Assembly (NCBI GenBank): GCA_030066475.1
Contig: JASJBO010000009.1
Location: 1 to 23,239, forward strand
DNA length: 23,239 nucleotides
Reading direction: 5' to 3'
Origin: Myxococcota bacterium
GTDB lineage: Bacteria; Myxococcota_A; UBA9160; PR03
Shown: piece by piece, positions 7,717 to 14,564 of the stretch
Layout: each line of letters starts with the position of its first letter
Position numbering within the stretch: position 1 is the first letter of the stretch
Program-made: the position numbers and the translations under genes
Notes under the pieces: generated by a model
What the model was told of the DNA's origin: nothing
Database searches by the model: none
The model's input: the letters and a program-made list of their open reading frames with translations, nothing else

Positions 7717-8580
7717 ATGCGGAGCGTGATCCGCGTCCGCAGCCTGCGCTTCACCTACCCCGGTGCCGACGCCGCGACGGTGTGCGGGATCGACTTCGAG
7801 GTCGCGCGCGGGGAGATCTTCGGCTTCCTCGGGCCGAGCGGCGCGGGCAAGAGCACCACGCAGAAGGTGCTGATCGGGCTGCTCCCCGAGTTCGCCGGCG
7901 AGGCCCGCGTGCTCGATCGCGACCTGCGCGGCCTGGCCCCCGACTACTACGAGGAGGTCGGCGTGTCGTTCGAGGTGCCCAACCTGTTTCAGAAGCTCAC
8001 CGCGCGCGAGAACCTGCGCTACTTCGCGTCGCTGTACGCGGGGGCCACCGAGGCGCCCGAGGCGCTGCTCGAGCGCGTCGGCCTGCAGGCGGACGGCAAC
8101 GTGCGCGTCGGGCAGTTCTCGAAGGGGATGAAGGTGCGCCTCGGCTTCGCGCGCGCGCTGCTCAACCGCCCGCGCCTGCTGTTCCTCGACGAGCCCACGG
8201 CCGGGCTCGACCCGGTGAACGCGCAGCGGGTGAAGGACGAGATCCGCGCGGCCCGCGAGGCCGGCTGCACCGTGTTCCTGACCACCCACGACATGGCGGC
8301 CGCCGACCAGCTCTGCGACCGCGTGGCCTTCATGGTGGACGGGTCGCTCGCGACGATCGACTCGCCGCGTGAGCTGAAGCTCCGCCACGGCCGCCGCAGC
8401 GTGCGCGTCGAGTACCGCGACGACGGCCGGCTCTACACCCGCGACTTCGAGCTGGCCGGTCTGGGGCGCGATGCCGAGTTCGCCGCCCTGCTGCGCGAGC
8501 GCGAGATCGAGACGATCCACACCCAGGAGACCAGCCTCGAGCAGGTCTTCATCGACGTCACCGGTCGGAGCCTCACGTGA
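7717..8580 (+). CDS. ABC transporter ATP-binding protein (ABC-2 exporter)
   Basis: 287-residue ATPase that powers an ABC-2 exporter at the cytoplasmic membrane. Walker A is GPSGAGKST (39-47), the signature is FSKGMKVRLGFARAL, Walker B is LLFLDEPTAGLDP, and the H-loop is TTHD. A C-terminal extension of about 75 residues follows, ending TSLEQVFIDVTGR, as in drug and lipid exporters. GTGA overlap links it to the first permease. The start is uncertain: the ATG at 7717 overlaps a -10-like TACCAT, and a GTG at 7726 (MIRVRSLRFTYPG) would give the more usual N-terminus. The ATPase-permease-permease order recalls the actinobacterial fluoroquinolone exporter Rv2688c-Rv2687c-Rv2686c, but the substrate here is unknown. 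Confidence 0.93.
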   Translation: MRSVIRVRSLRFTYPGADAATVCGIDFEVARGEIFGFLGPSGAGKSTTQKVLIGLLPEFAGEARVLDRDLRGLAPDYYEEVGVSFEVPNLFQKLTARENLRYFASLYAGATEAPEALLERVGLQADGNVRVGQFSKGMKVRLGFARALLNRPRLLFLDEPTAGLDPVNAQRVKDEIRAAREAGCTVFLTTHDMAAADQLCDRVAFMVDGSLATIDSPRELKLRHGRRSVRVEYRDDGRLYTRDFELAGLGRDAEFAALLREREIETIHTQETSLEQVFIDVTGRSLT

Positions 8581-9281
8581 GCCGGCTCGCCGCCACGCTC
8601 GTCCACGACGTGCGCCTCCAGTGGCGCCAGGGCTTCTTCCTGGCCGGCGCGTTCACGGCCGGCTTCTTCCTGGTCCTGCTGATGCTGGTGCCGGTCGGGG
8701 AGCACGCCCGCGTGGTCCCGCCGTTCGCGCTCACGAACCTGATCACGACCACCTTCTACTTCGTCGCCGGGCTGGTGTTCTTCGAGAGGGGCGAGGGGTC
8801 CTTGCTGGCGCTGCGCGCCACGCCGCTACGGCGCGAGGAGTACCTGCTCTCGAAGACCGCCACGCTCACCTTGCTGGCGACCCTCGAGACGCTCGCGATC
8901 GTCGCGTTCGCCCGCGTCGGCGGCATCGCCTGGGCGCCGCTCCTGCTGGGGATGGTGCTGGCGAGCGTGCTCTACACGCTGATCGGCTTCCTGGTGGCCA
9001 CGCGCTACGAGTCGGTCACCGACTTCCTGATCCCGTCGGCGGGCTGGCTGTTTGTCCTGTCCGCGCCGCTGCTCGACTACTTCGGGCTGTGGGAGAGCGC
9101 CTGGTTCCGGCTCTGGCCGACCCAGGCGCTGCTGGAGCTGCTGGAGGCCTCGCTCGCGCCGGCGCCGGCGGCCACGCTGGCCTACGCGCTGCTCTACCCG
9201 GTCGTCTGGATCGCGGGCCTCGGAATCGCCGCGCGCTCGGCGCTGGGGAGCTTCGCCCGGCGTGCTCCGGGAGCCGTCTAG
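8577..9281 (+). CDS. ABC-2 type permease, first subunit
   Basis: 234 residues with about six membrane segments. It starts at GTG inside the GTGA overlap with the ATPase gene. A cytoplasmic loop ERGEGSLLALRATPLRREEYLLSK is the usual ABC-2 coupling region, with the TPL motif typical of these permeases. The next gene begins one base after its stop (TAGATG), so the two permeases are almost certainly made together and pair as a heterodimer. Substrate is not predictable. Confidence 0.9.
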   Translation: MSRLAATLVHDVRLQWRQGFFLAGAFTAGFFLVLLMLVPVGEHARVVPPFALTNLITTTFYFVAGLVFFERGEGSLLALRATPLRREEYLLSKTATLTLLATLETLAIVAFARVGGIAWAPLLLGMVLASVLYTLIGFLVATRYESVTDFLIPSAGWLFVLSAPLLDYFGLWESAWFRLWPTQALLELLEASLAPAPAATLAYALLYPVVWIAGLGIAARSALGSFARRAPGAV

Positions 9282-10022
9282 ATGGCGCTGCCCGCCGTCC
9301 TGCGCGCCCTGGGCCCGATCGACCTGCGCAGCATCGGGCGCGAGTCGTTCCTCTGGTGGCTGCTCGCCCTGCCGGTCGCTGCCGCGGCGGGCCTGCGCTG
9401 GGGCGTTCCGGCGCTCGACGGCTGGCTGCTGCGCACCTTCGCCTTCGACTTCACCCCGTACCACCCGCTCGTGTTCGCCTACTTCGTCGTCCTGTTCGTG
9501 CCGATGATCGTGGGCCAGGTCGTGGGCTTCCGGCTGCTCGACGAGCGCGACGACGACACGCTGCGCGCGCTGCTGGTGACGCCGCTCTCGCTCGAGGCCT
9601 ATCTCGTCTACCGGATCGGCGTGCCGCTGATGCTCTGCACCGCGCTGTCGCTGCTCTCGATGCCGTTCCTGGGCCTCTTCGAGGTCGCCCCGCACCGGGC
9701 TCTGGCCGTGGCCCTGATGGCAGCGCTCGGGGCGCCGATCTTCGCGCTCGCGATGTCGGCCGTCGCGACCAACAAGGTGCAGGGCTTCGCCTTCATGAAG
9801 GCCGCGAGCGGCCTCCAGCTCGTGCCGATCGCCGCCTGGTTCGTCGCGCCCCCGTGGCAGTACCTCGCGGCGTTCCTGCCCAGCTACTGGCCGTTGAAGG
9901 CGCTGCTGGCGCCGGCCAGCGACGGGCTCGGCTTCGCGCTCTGGCTGCTCGGTGGGCTCGCGGCCCACGCACTCGTCCTGCTGGCGCTGCTGCGGCGCTT
10001 CGGGCGCGTGGCGCGGCGGTGA
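9282..10022 (+). CDS. ABC-2 type permease, second subunit
   Basis: 246 residues with six membrane segments. Its coupling loop DERDDDTLRALLVTPLSL is the counterpart of the first permease's ERGEGSLLALRATPL, so the two are distant paralogues forming one transporter. The ATG follows the preceding TAG directly, and the stop overlaps the next gene's GTG (GTGA). This tight packing argues for coupled translation of ATPase, both permeases and the methyltransferase. Confidence 0.9.
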   Translation: MALPAVLRALGPIDLRSIGRESFLWWLLALPVAAAAGLRWGVPALDGWLLRTFAFDFTPYHPLVFAYFVVLFVPMIVGQVVGFRLLDERDDDTLRALLVTPLSLEAYLVYRIGVPLMLCTALSLLSMPFLGLFEVAPHRALAVALMAALGAPIFALAMSAVATNKVQGFAFMKAASGLQLVPIAAWFVAPPWQYLAAFLPSYWPLKALLAPASDGLGFALWLLGGLAAHALVLLALLRRFGRVARR

Positions 10023-10645
10023 TCCCGCTCGCGCTCGAGGCGCGCGCGCCGGCGCTGTGCCCCGAGATCCGGCTCGAGCTGCTGGCGCCCGGCTTCGACC
10101 TCGACGCCGACCCGCGTCTCGCCCCGGGCGAGGAGCCGCCCTGGTGGGCGTTCGGCTGGGCCAGCGGGCAGGCGCTGGCGCGCTGGCTGCTCGACCACCC
10201 CGAGGTGGTGCGCGGGCGGCGCGTGCTCGACTTCGGCGCCGGCTCGGGCATCGCCGCCATTGCCGCGGCGCGTGCGGGGGCGCGCCGGGTCGTGGGCTGC
10301 GACCGGGACGCGGCGGCGCGCGCCGCCATGCTCCGCAACGCCCGACGCAACGGCGTGTCGCTCGCGGTGACGGATGCGCTGCCGCCGCTGGCGGACGTCG
10401 ACCTGCTGCTGGCGGCCGACGTCTGCTACGAGCCCGGCAACGCCGCCTGGCTGGTCGCCGCGGGGCGGCGGCTGCCGCTGGTGCTGGTGAGCGATCCCGG
10501 TCGACCGGGCCTGCCGCGGCGCGAGCTGGTCGCGCTCGCGAGCTACGCGGCGCGCACCGAGCCGGAGCTGGAGGAGGGCGCCACCCGCCCGACCGTGTAT
10601 CGCGTGTCCGCTCCCGGCGGCGCGCCCGCCCGCCCGCCGGGCTGA
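10019..10645 (+). CDS. Class I SAM methyltransferase, ETF-beta lysine methyltransferase (METTL20)-like
   Basis: 208 residues. PPWWAFGWASGQALARWLLD (about 40-59) followed by VLDFGAGSGIAAIAAA (SAM-binding loop about 71-77) and LLLAADVCYE is the arrangement of bacterial METTL20/ETFBKMT proteins, which are often annotated as L11 methyltransferase-like. Characterised members methylate lysines of the electron transfer flavoprotein beta subunit, tuning electron flow from acyl-CoA dehydrogenases. VSDPGRPGLPRREL near the end also fits that family. No etfAB gene is in the window. GTG start overlaps the permease stop as GTGA. The next gene is an enoyl-CoA hydratase-type protein, which fits a link to fatty-acid oxidation, while coupling to an exporter does not obviously fit. 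Confidence 0.8.
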   Translation: MIPLALEARAPALCPEIRLELLAPGFDLDADPRLAPGEEPPWWAFGWASGQALARWLLDHPEVVRGRRVLDFGAGSGIAAIAAARAGARRVVGCDRDAAARAAMLRNARRNGVSLAVTDALPPLADVDLLLAADVCYEPGNAAWLVAAGRRLPLVLVSDPGRPGLPRRELVALASYAARTEPELEEGATRPTVYRVSAPGGAPARPPG

Positions 10646-10670
10646 AGCGCGACGTCCGCGCTGCTATCGT
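10642..10670 (+). promoter_or_regulatory. Possible sigma-70-type promoter for the hydratase gene
   Basis: CTGAAG at 10642-10647 and TATCGT at 10665-10670 are separated by exactly 17 nt. The -10-like box is preceded by TGC, as in extended -10 promoters. It lies 33 nt before the ATG, with GGAGG between. The match to the -35 consensus is poor, and part of it lies in the preceding stop codon. Confidence 0.35.
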
Positions 10671-10703
10671 CGGTCGCTCAATCGAGGCTTCTGGAGGAAG
10701 GAC

Positions 10704-11531
10704 ATGCCGATCGATCCGAACGCCGTGGGCGCCGAGGGCGGACCCGTCGAGCGCAGCTGGGACTCCAAGGACGCGCTGCTCTACGCGCTGGGCGTCGGCT
10801 CGGGGACCGACGAGCTCGCGTTCAGCACCGAGAAGAACCAGCAGGTGCTGCCGACCTTCGCCGTGATCGTGGGCATGGGCGGCATCCCCTTCGACAAGAT
10901 CGGCTCCTTCAACCCCGCGATGCTGGTGCACGGCGAGCAGGCGATCGAGGTGCACGGCCCGATCCCGCCCGACGGCAAGGTCTCGACCAAGGGCCGGGTG
11001 TCGGCGATCTACGACAAGGGCAAGGGCGCCCTGGTCGTGATGGACTGCGAGTCCCACGACGCCGAGACCGGCGAGCCGCGCTTCACCACCCGGATGTCCG
11101 CCTTCATCCGCGGCGAGGGCGGCTTCGGCGGCGAGCGCGGCCCGTCGGGCCCGAAGAACGTCCCCCCCGACCGCGCGCCCGACCACGAGGTCACCTACCA
11201 GACCAAGCCGGAGCAGGCGCTGATCTACCGGCTCTCGGGCGACCGCAACCCGCTGCACTCGGACCCGGAGTTCGCCAAGCTCGCGGGCTTCGACACGCCG
11301 ATCCTGCACGGGCTGTGCACCTACGGCTTCACGGGCCGCGCGCTGCTGCACACGCTCTGCGGCTCCGACCCGGGGCGCTTCCGGGCGATGTCGGGCCGCT
11401 TCTCGAAGCCGGTGCTGCCGGGCGAGGCGCTCACCGTCAAGATGTGGGTCGACGGCAACGAGGCGGTCTTCACCACCTCGACGCCGGGCGGTGTCGTGCT
11501 CGACCAGGGGAAGTTCACCTTCACGGCGTGA
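10704..11531 (+). CDS. MaoC-type (R)-specific enoyl-CoA hydratase (hydratase 2 family)
   Basis: 275-residue double-hotdog protein like the hydratase-2 region of peroxisomal multifunctional enzyme 2 (HSD17B4). The C-terminal hotdog has the catalytic signature YRLSGDRNPLH with Asp180 and His185, then HGLCTYGF with His202. The N-terminal hotdog (about 20-140) lacks this signature and should bind the acyl-CoA tail. The reaction is hydration of trans-2-enoyl-CoA to (R)-3-hydroxyacyl-CoA, used in beta-oxidation or in supplying PHA or lipid precursors. Length is right for the two-hotdog form. A strong GGAGGAAGGAC precedes the ATG. It follows the METTL20-like gene by 58 bp, with a possible own promoter. 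Confidence 0.93.
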   Translation: MPIDPNAVGAEGGPVERSWDSKDALLYALGVGSGTDELAFSTEKNQQVLPTFAVIVGMGGIPFDKIGSFNPAMLVHGEQAIEVHGPIPPDGKVSTKGRVSAIYDKGKGALVVMDCESHDAETGEPRFTTRMSAFIRGEGGFGGERGPSGPKNVPPDRAPDHEVTYQTKPEQALIYRLSGDRNPLHSDPEFAKLAGFDTPILHGLCTYGFTGRALLHTLCGSDPGRFRAMSGRFSKPVLPGEALTVKMWVDGNEAVFTTSTPGGVVLDQGKFTFTA

Positions 11532-11593
11532 GCCGGGCGTCCCCAGCGCGAACGTAGCCGGGCGAACGATCCCACCGGCCCCAGCCGACGCCG

Positions 11594-12121
11594 CTAGGCC
11601 TCTCGCCAGGGGACACGAGCGCCCAGCCCGTGGAGGGGCTGGTCGGAATCGGGGTCGGCGTCTTCGACGTCGTGCACCGAGGGCGAGTGGAAGGTCGACT
11701 CGGGTGTGATGCGGACGACGACTCTCTTCTCGCGCTCCATGACTTTGCGGACCCCCGGAAAGGCCGCCTCGGGGAGTGGCTTCCCGGTCATGATCGGGAT
11801 GATCTTGGCGGCTACGTCCATCACGTCATCCATGTCGGTGGACAATCGGGCCGTGCCGTCGACGACGAGATACTCGGGAGGCCAGGAGAGGCCGCCCGGC
11901 TCCCCGGCGAGGACGCAGGCGGAAAGCTGGCCGAGTCGCTTGACCGCTTTCGCCTTCTGACGCTCCGCCATCGTGAGGAAGACGATGTCCTCACCGTCCA
12001 TTGCGTAGTGGACGATGGACATCGAAGGCGGAGCGGTCTTGCGTGAATAGGAGACGACGCAGGTATGATTGCGTCGCACGAAGTCGCGTCGGCTCCTGGC
12101 GTCGTTCATGGGCTGTGCCAT
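11594..12121 (-). CDS. PPOX-family flavin/F420-binding protein
   Basis: 175-residue protein of the pyridoxamine 5'-phosphate oxidase-like split-barrel fold. Family-like features are the early strand HTCVVSYSRKTAPPSMSIVHYAMDG, where a small-molecule oxidoreductase would bind FMN or F420, then IVFLTMAERQKAKAVKRLG and YLVVDGTARL. The ATG at 12121 follows AAGGAGGG at good spacing; the longer frame upstream is not needed. It is transcribed in the same direction as, and downstream of, the LysR gene. A LysR-type box lies 73-89 nt before its start, so it is a likely target of that regulator. The substrate is unknown. Confidence 0.8.
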   Translation of the reverse strand: MAQPMNDARSRRDFVRRNHTCVVSYSRKTAPPSMSIVHYAMDGEDIVFLTMAERQKAKAVKRLGQLSACVLAGEPGGLSWPPEYLVVDGTARLSTDMDDVMDVAAKIIPIMTGKPLPEAAFPGVRKVMEREKRVVVRITPESTFHSPSVHDVEDADPDSDQPLHGLGARVPWREA

Positions 12122-12193
12122 TCGAGTCCCTCCTTCGATGGCAGCACGATGCCGCGCCCGGTATGTCTTCGCTAGAGCGATCTGGGACTTGGG

Positions 12194-12210
12194 TATGCGC
12201 AAAGCGCATA
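12194..12210 (-). promoter_or_regulatory. LysR-type box upstream of the PPOX gene
   Basis: TATGCGC-AAA-GCGCATA is a perfect 7-bp inverted repeat and contains the T-N11-A core of LysR binding sites. Its outer arms TATGC-N7-GCATA are identical to those of the site at 13131-13147 next to the LysR gene. It lies 73-89 nt before the PPOX start, a normal place for the LysR recognition site of an activated promoter. Confidence 0.65.
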
Positions 12211-12233
12211 TCCTCTGCGTGCTGGTCTCCCGA

Positions 12234-13121
12234 TCACGAGCCGGACGACGAGACGACTTCGTCGAGGAGCAATCCGACGGCGGGTGGCAACACCTCCTGG
12301 CGATGAATGAAGCCGGCCGCCAGAGTCGGCAAACCGTCGATCGCCAGGGTCGCGATCCGGCCCTGCTCGAGCTCTGGTCCCATCGCTCCGCGAGGCAAGG
12401 CGGTCAGGAAGGTCCCGCGCGAGACCAGCGACTTGAGCAAGTCCAGTGAATCCGTCTCGACGCAGATTCGCGGGGTGTCGATCCCGCGCGAAGCGGCGAC
12501 GCTTCGAAACATCTCGACGATGGAGCGAGGCCGACTGATGAGCGCCCAGCGCTCCTCGGCAAGAGCCGCGAAGGGCACCTTGCGTCTTCTCCGCAAGCGA
12601 TGGTCCGGGTTGCAGAAGACGAGAACCGGGTCTTCGACCAGTCGGTGCACCGTGAGGCCATCGTGCGGCTCGCCGGGTACGAGGAGAGAGAAGGCCCCGT
12701 CGATTTCGCCAGCACGAAGGTCTCGAACCAACGCATCGTAGGTTCCCTCCACGACCGTGAACGTGAGACCGGATCGGTCTCTGGAGAGGCGTTCGATCGC
12801 ACCTGGCAACAGGCTGGAGAGAGCGGGCGCCACGCCCACACGCGCATGTCCCCGGACTCCATCTCGAAGCGACTGCAGCTCGTCGAGGGCTTGTTGCCGG
12901 TCTCGAAGGACGAGTCGCGCGTGCCGCTCGAGCAGCGAGCCATAGACCGTCGGGTTGACTCCCTGGCTGCTTCGTGTGAGGAGCTGCACGCCGAGAGACC
13001 GCTCCAGAGCGCGCATCCGACGGCTGAGCGCAGGCTGGGCCACGCCTCGCTGCTCGGCCGCGCCGAGGATGCTTCCGTGCTCGAGGACGGCGAGGAACTC
13101 TTCGAGATCGCGGATATCCAT
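12234..13121 (-). CDS. LysR-family transcriptional regulator
   Basis: 295 residues. The winged helix-turn-helix spans about 3-60 (FLAVLEHGSILGAAE, then QPALSRRMRALERSLG), followed by a linker helix and a periplasmic-binding-protein-like effector domain (about 90-290). Length is typical. The ATG at 13121 begins MDIRDLEEFL, a standard LysR N-terminus, although no strong Shine-Dalgarno is seen. A T-N11-A palindrome lies 10 nt upstream, as in autoregulated family members. An identical-arm site lies before the downstream PPOX gene. Hence it probably controls itself, the PPOX gene and perhaps the divergent Nudix gene. The effector is unknown. Confidence 0.93.
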   Translation of the reverse strand: MDIRDLEEFLAVLEHGSILGAAEQRGVAQPALSRRMRALERSLGVQLLTRSSQGVNPTVYGSLLERHARLVLRDRQQALDELQSLRDGVRGHARVGVAPALSSLLPGAIERLSRDRSGLTFTVVEGTYDALVRDLRAGEIDGAFSLLVPGEPHDGLTVHRLVEDPVLVFCNPDHRLRRRRKVPFAALAEERWALISRPRSIVEMFRSVAASRGIDTPRICVETDSLDLLKSLVSRGTFLTALPRGAMGPELEQGRIATLAIDGLPTLAAGFIHRQEVLPPAVGLLLDEVVSSSGS

Positions 13122-13130
13122 GTCTACGAG

Positions 13131-13147
13131 TATGCAACGATGGCATA
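13131..13147 (-). promoter_or_regulatory. LysR-type box at the LysR/Nudix divergent region
   Basis: TATGC-AACGATG-GCATA has 5-bp inverted arms and the T-N11-A core (T at 13133, A at 13145). It lies just before the LysR start, where bound protein would block its own transcription. The arms and spacing equal those of the site at 12194-12210. Confidence 0.6.
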
Positions 13148-13220
13148 TCGGATACCCACTCGATTCCCGGTTCGCGCCGTGTCGGTGGAAGCCCCACCCG
13201 CGCTCGTGTACCTGTCGTGG

Positions 13221-13835
13221 GTGATCGGTCCGACACTCCCGGAGATCCGCACGGCGCTTGCTGCGCGTCCGGCCAGGCCGATCCTCGGCGAGCGGCTCAT
13301 GCGACACGCCGCCGTCGCCGCGGTGCTCCGTGATTCCGACACGGGTCCCGAGCTGCTGCTCATCCGCCGAGCCGAGCGACGCGGCGATCCGTGGTCCGGC
13401 GACATGGCGTTCCCCGGCGGCCTCGTCTCGGCGAGCGACCTGGGGCCCTACGAGGCTGCGCTCCGCGAGACCTCCGAAGAACTCGGCCTCGACCTCGGAC
13501 GCGACGCTCGTCCGATCGGTGAGCTCTCCCACGTCCTGTCCGTCGCTCACCTGCGGCCCCTGCCGATGGCAATCGTGCCCTTCGTCTTCGAGCTCACCGG
13601 CGCCCCCGCGCTGCGGACCGGCCCGGAGGTCCAGGAGTCGCTCTGGGTGCCACTGGCACGATTCGCAGATCCGCGTCGGCGCGAGCAGTTCGTGCGGGCG
13701 CTCCTGGGGATTCCGCTCCGCTTCGAGTGCTGCCGCTACGCGGATCGGACCGTGTGGGGCCTGACCCTCCGCATGATCGACGATCTGTTGGCGGCCCTTG
13801 GGCCTCGAAGCGATCCAATGAACCGTCCGACGTGA
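13221..13835 (+). CDS. Nudix hydrolase, CoA-pyrophosphatase type
   Basis: 204 residues from a GTG at 13221. Before the Nudix core lies LLLIRRAERRGDPWSGDMAFPGG, the extended motif of CoA-diphosphatases (NUDT7/NudL-like); then come LVSASD and ALRETSEELGL with metal-binding Glu83, Glu86 and Glu87. The likely reaction is cleavage of CoA or acyl-CoA to phosphopantetheine and 3',5'-ADP. The core is preceded by RHAAVAAVLRD, as expected. The start is uncertain: an ATG at 13140 would lie inside the LysR box and add a non-family-like stretch, and a GTG at 13206 is also possible. The gene diverges from the LysR gene. Confidence 0.82.
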   Translation: MIGPTLPEIRTALAARPARPILGERLMRHAAVAAVLRDSDTGPELLLIRRAERRGDPWSGDMAFPGGLVSASDLGPYEAALRETSEELGLDLGRDARPIGELSHVLSVAHLRPLPMAIVPFVFELTGAPALRTGPEVQESLWVPLARFADPRRREQFVRALLGIPLRFECCRYADRTVWGLTLRMIDDLLAALGPRSDPMNRPT

Positions 13836-13964
13836 GTTGGAACTGCGCCACACCCGGCGTGGCCAGCTCGACTCGCGACTACGGAGGCGATCGCTCCACT
13901 CTCCGACGAGCTTCACCATCGAAAACGAACGACTCTCGACACGCAACTGCCGTCATCAACTCAC

Positions 13965-14040
13965 CGATTATATGAGAGTTTTCAGAGTACGGCCGTATCT
14001 GTCAAAGTTTTGTCCATAAAATATCTTTACAATACGCCTG
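13965..14040 (+). promoter_or_regulatory. AT-rich upstream region of dps with a 10-bp palindrome
   Basis: The 285-bp gap between the Nudix and dps genes holds the most AT-rich segment of the window, which is the likely promoter of dps. It contains TACGGCCGTA (13988-13997), a perfect palindrome, and a -10-like TACAAT (14028-14033); no convincing -35 could be assigned. Another short palindrome, ATGCGGCAT, follows at about 14041. I see no gene in 13836-14120. An oxidative-stress or iron regulator could bind here, but no OxyR or Fur consensus is evident. Confidence 0.4.
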
Positions 14041-14120
14041 AATGCGGCATGTTCGAAGCGGAGACGACACGATCTCCTTCGATCGATCACCTTGGCCGCC
14101 GAGCTTCGAAAGGAGTCGAA

Positions 14121-14564
14121 ATGAGCGACAACGAAAACGTGATCCAAGCGCTGTCCGGTCTGCTGGCAGACAGCTATACGCTCTACCTCAAGACGCACAA
14201 CTACCACTGGAACGTCACGGGGCCCATGTTCACGACGCTCCACAATCTGTTCGAGACGGAGTACACCGATCTCGCCCTGGCGGTGGACGAGATCGCCGAG
14301 CGCATCCGCTCGCTGGGCGCTCGGGCTCCCGGCAGCTTCGCTGAATTCGCCAAGCTCGCGGCCGTCAAGGAGGCCACCGGCAGCCCCACGGCCATCGAGA
14401 TGATCGAGGATCTGGTTGCGGACCAGGCCGCGGTCGTTGGCAGCGCCAAGCGCGTGGTGGAGGCCGCCGAGGCGACCGGCGACCAGGCGAGCGCCGATCT
14501 CGGCACCCGGCGCATCGACGTTCACGAGAAGAACGCCTGGATGCTGCGCAGTCACCTGGAGTAA
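14121..14564 (+). CDS. dps: Dps ferritin-like DNA-protection and iron-storage protein
   Basis: 147-residue four-helix-bundle protein that forms dodecamers, oxidises ferrous iron with peroxide and stores it, protecting DNA from Fenton damage. The intersubunit ferroxidase residues are at the family spacing: His29 (KTHNYHWNVTG), His41, Asp56 and Glu60 (VDEIAERI). Length is typical and no long DNA-binding lysine-rich tail is present. The ATG is set by AAAGGAG 6-9 nt upstream; the open frame further upstream is in the AT-rich promoter. The stop overlaps the next start as TAATG, coupling it to the SOUL protein. Confidence 0.96.
   Translation: MSDNENVIQALSGLLADSYTLYLKTHNYHWNVTGPMFTTLHNLFETEYTDLALAVDEIAERIRSLGARAPGSFAEFAKLAAVKEATGSPTAIEMIEDLVADQAAVVGSAKRVVEAAEATGDQASADLGTRRIDVHEKNAWMLRSHLE

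Noticed and set aside
8826..11351. 841-codon minus-strand open frame across the permease to hydratase region
   Set aside because: No domain-like sequence, Arg/Gln/Glu-rich shadow of several well-defined plus-strand genes.
11532..11593. Bidirectional terminator between the hydratase and PPOX genes
   Set aside because: Only short direct repeats of GCCGGGCG are seen; no stable stem with a T-run.
13140..13220. Longer N-terminus of the Nudix protein from the ATG at 13140
   Set aside because: The start would lie inside the LysR box, has no Shine-Dalgarno, and adds residues not seen in the family; 13221 is preferred, though not proven.
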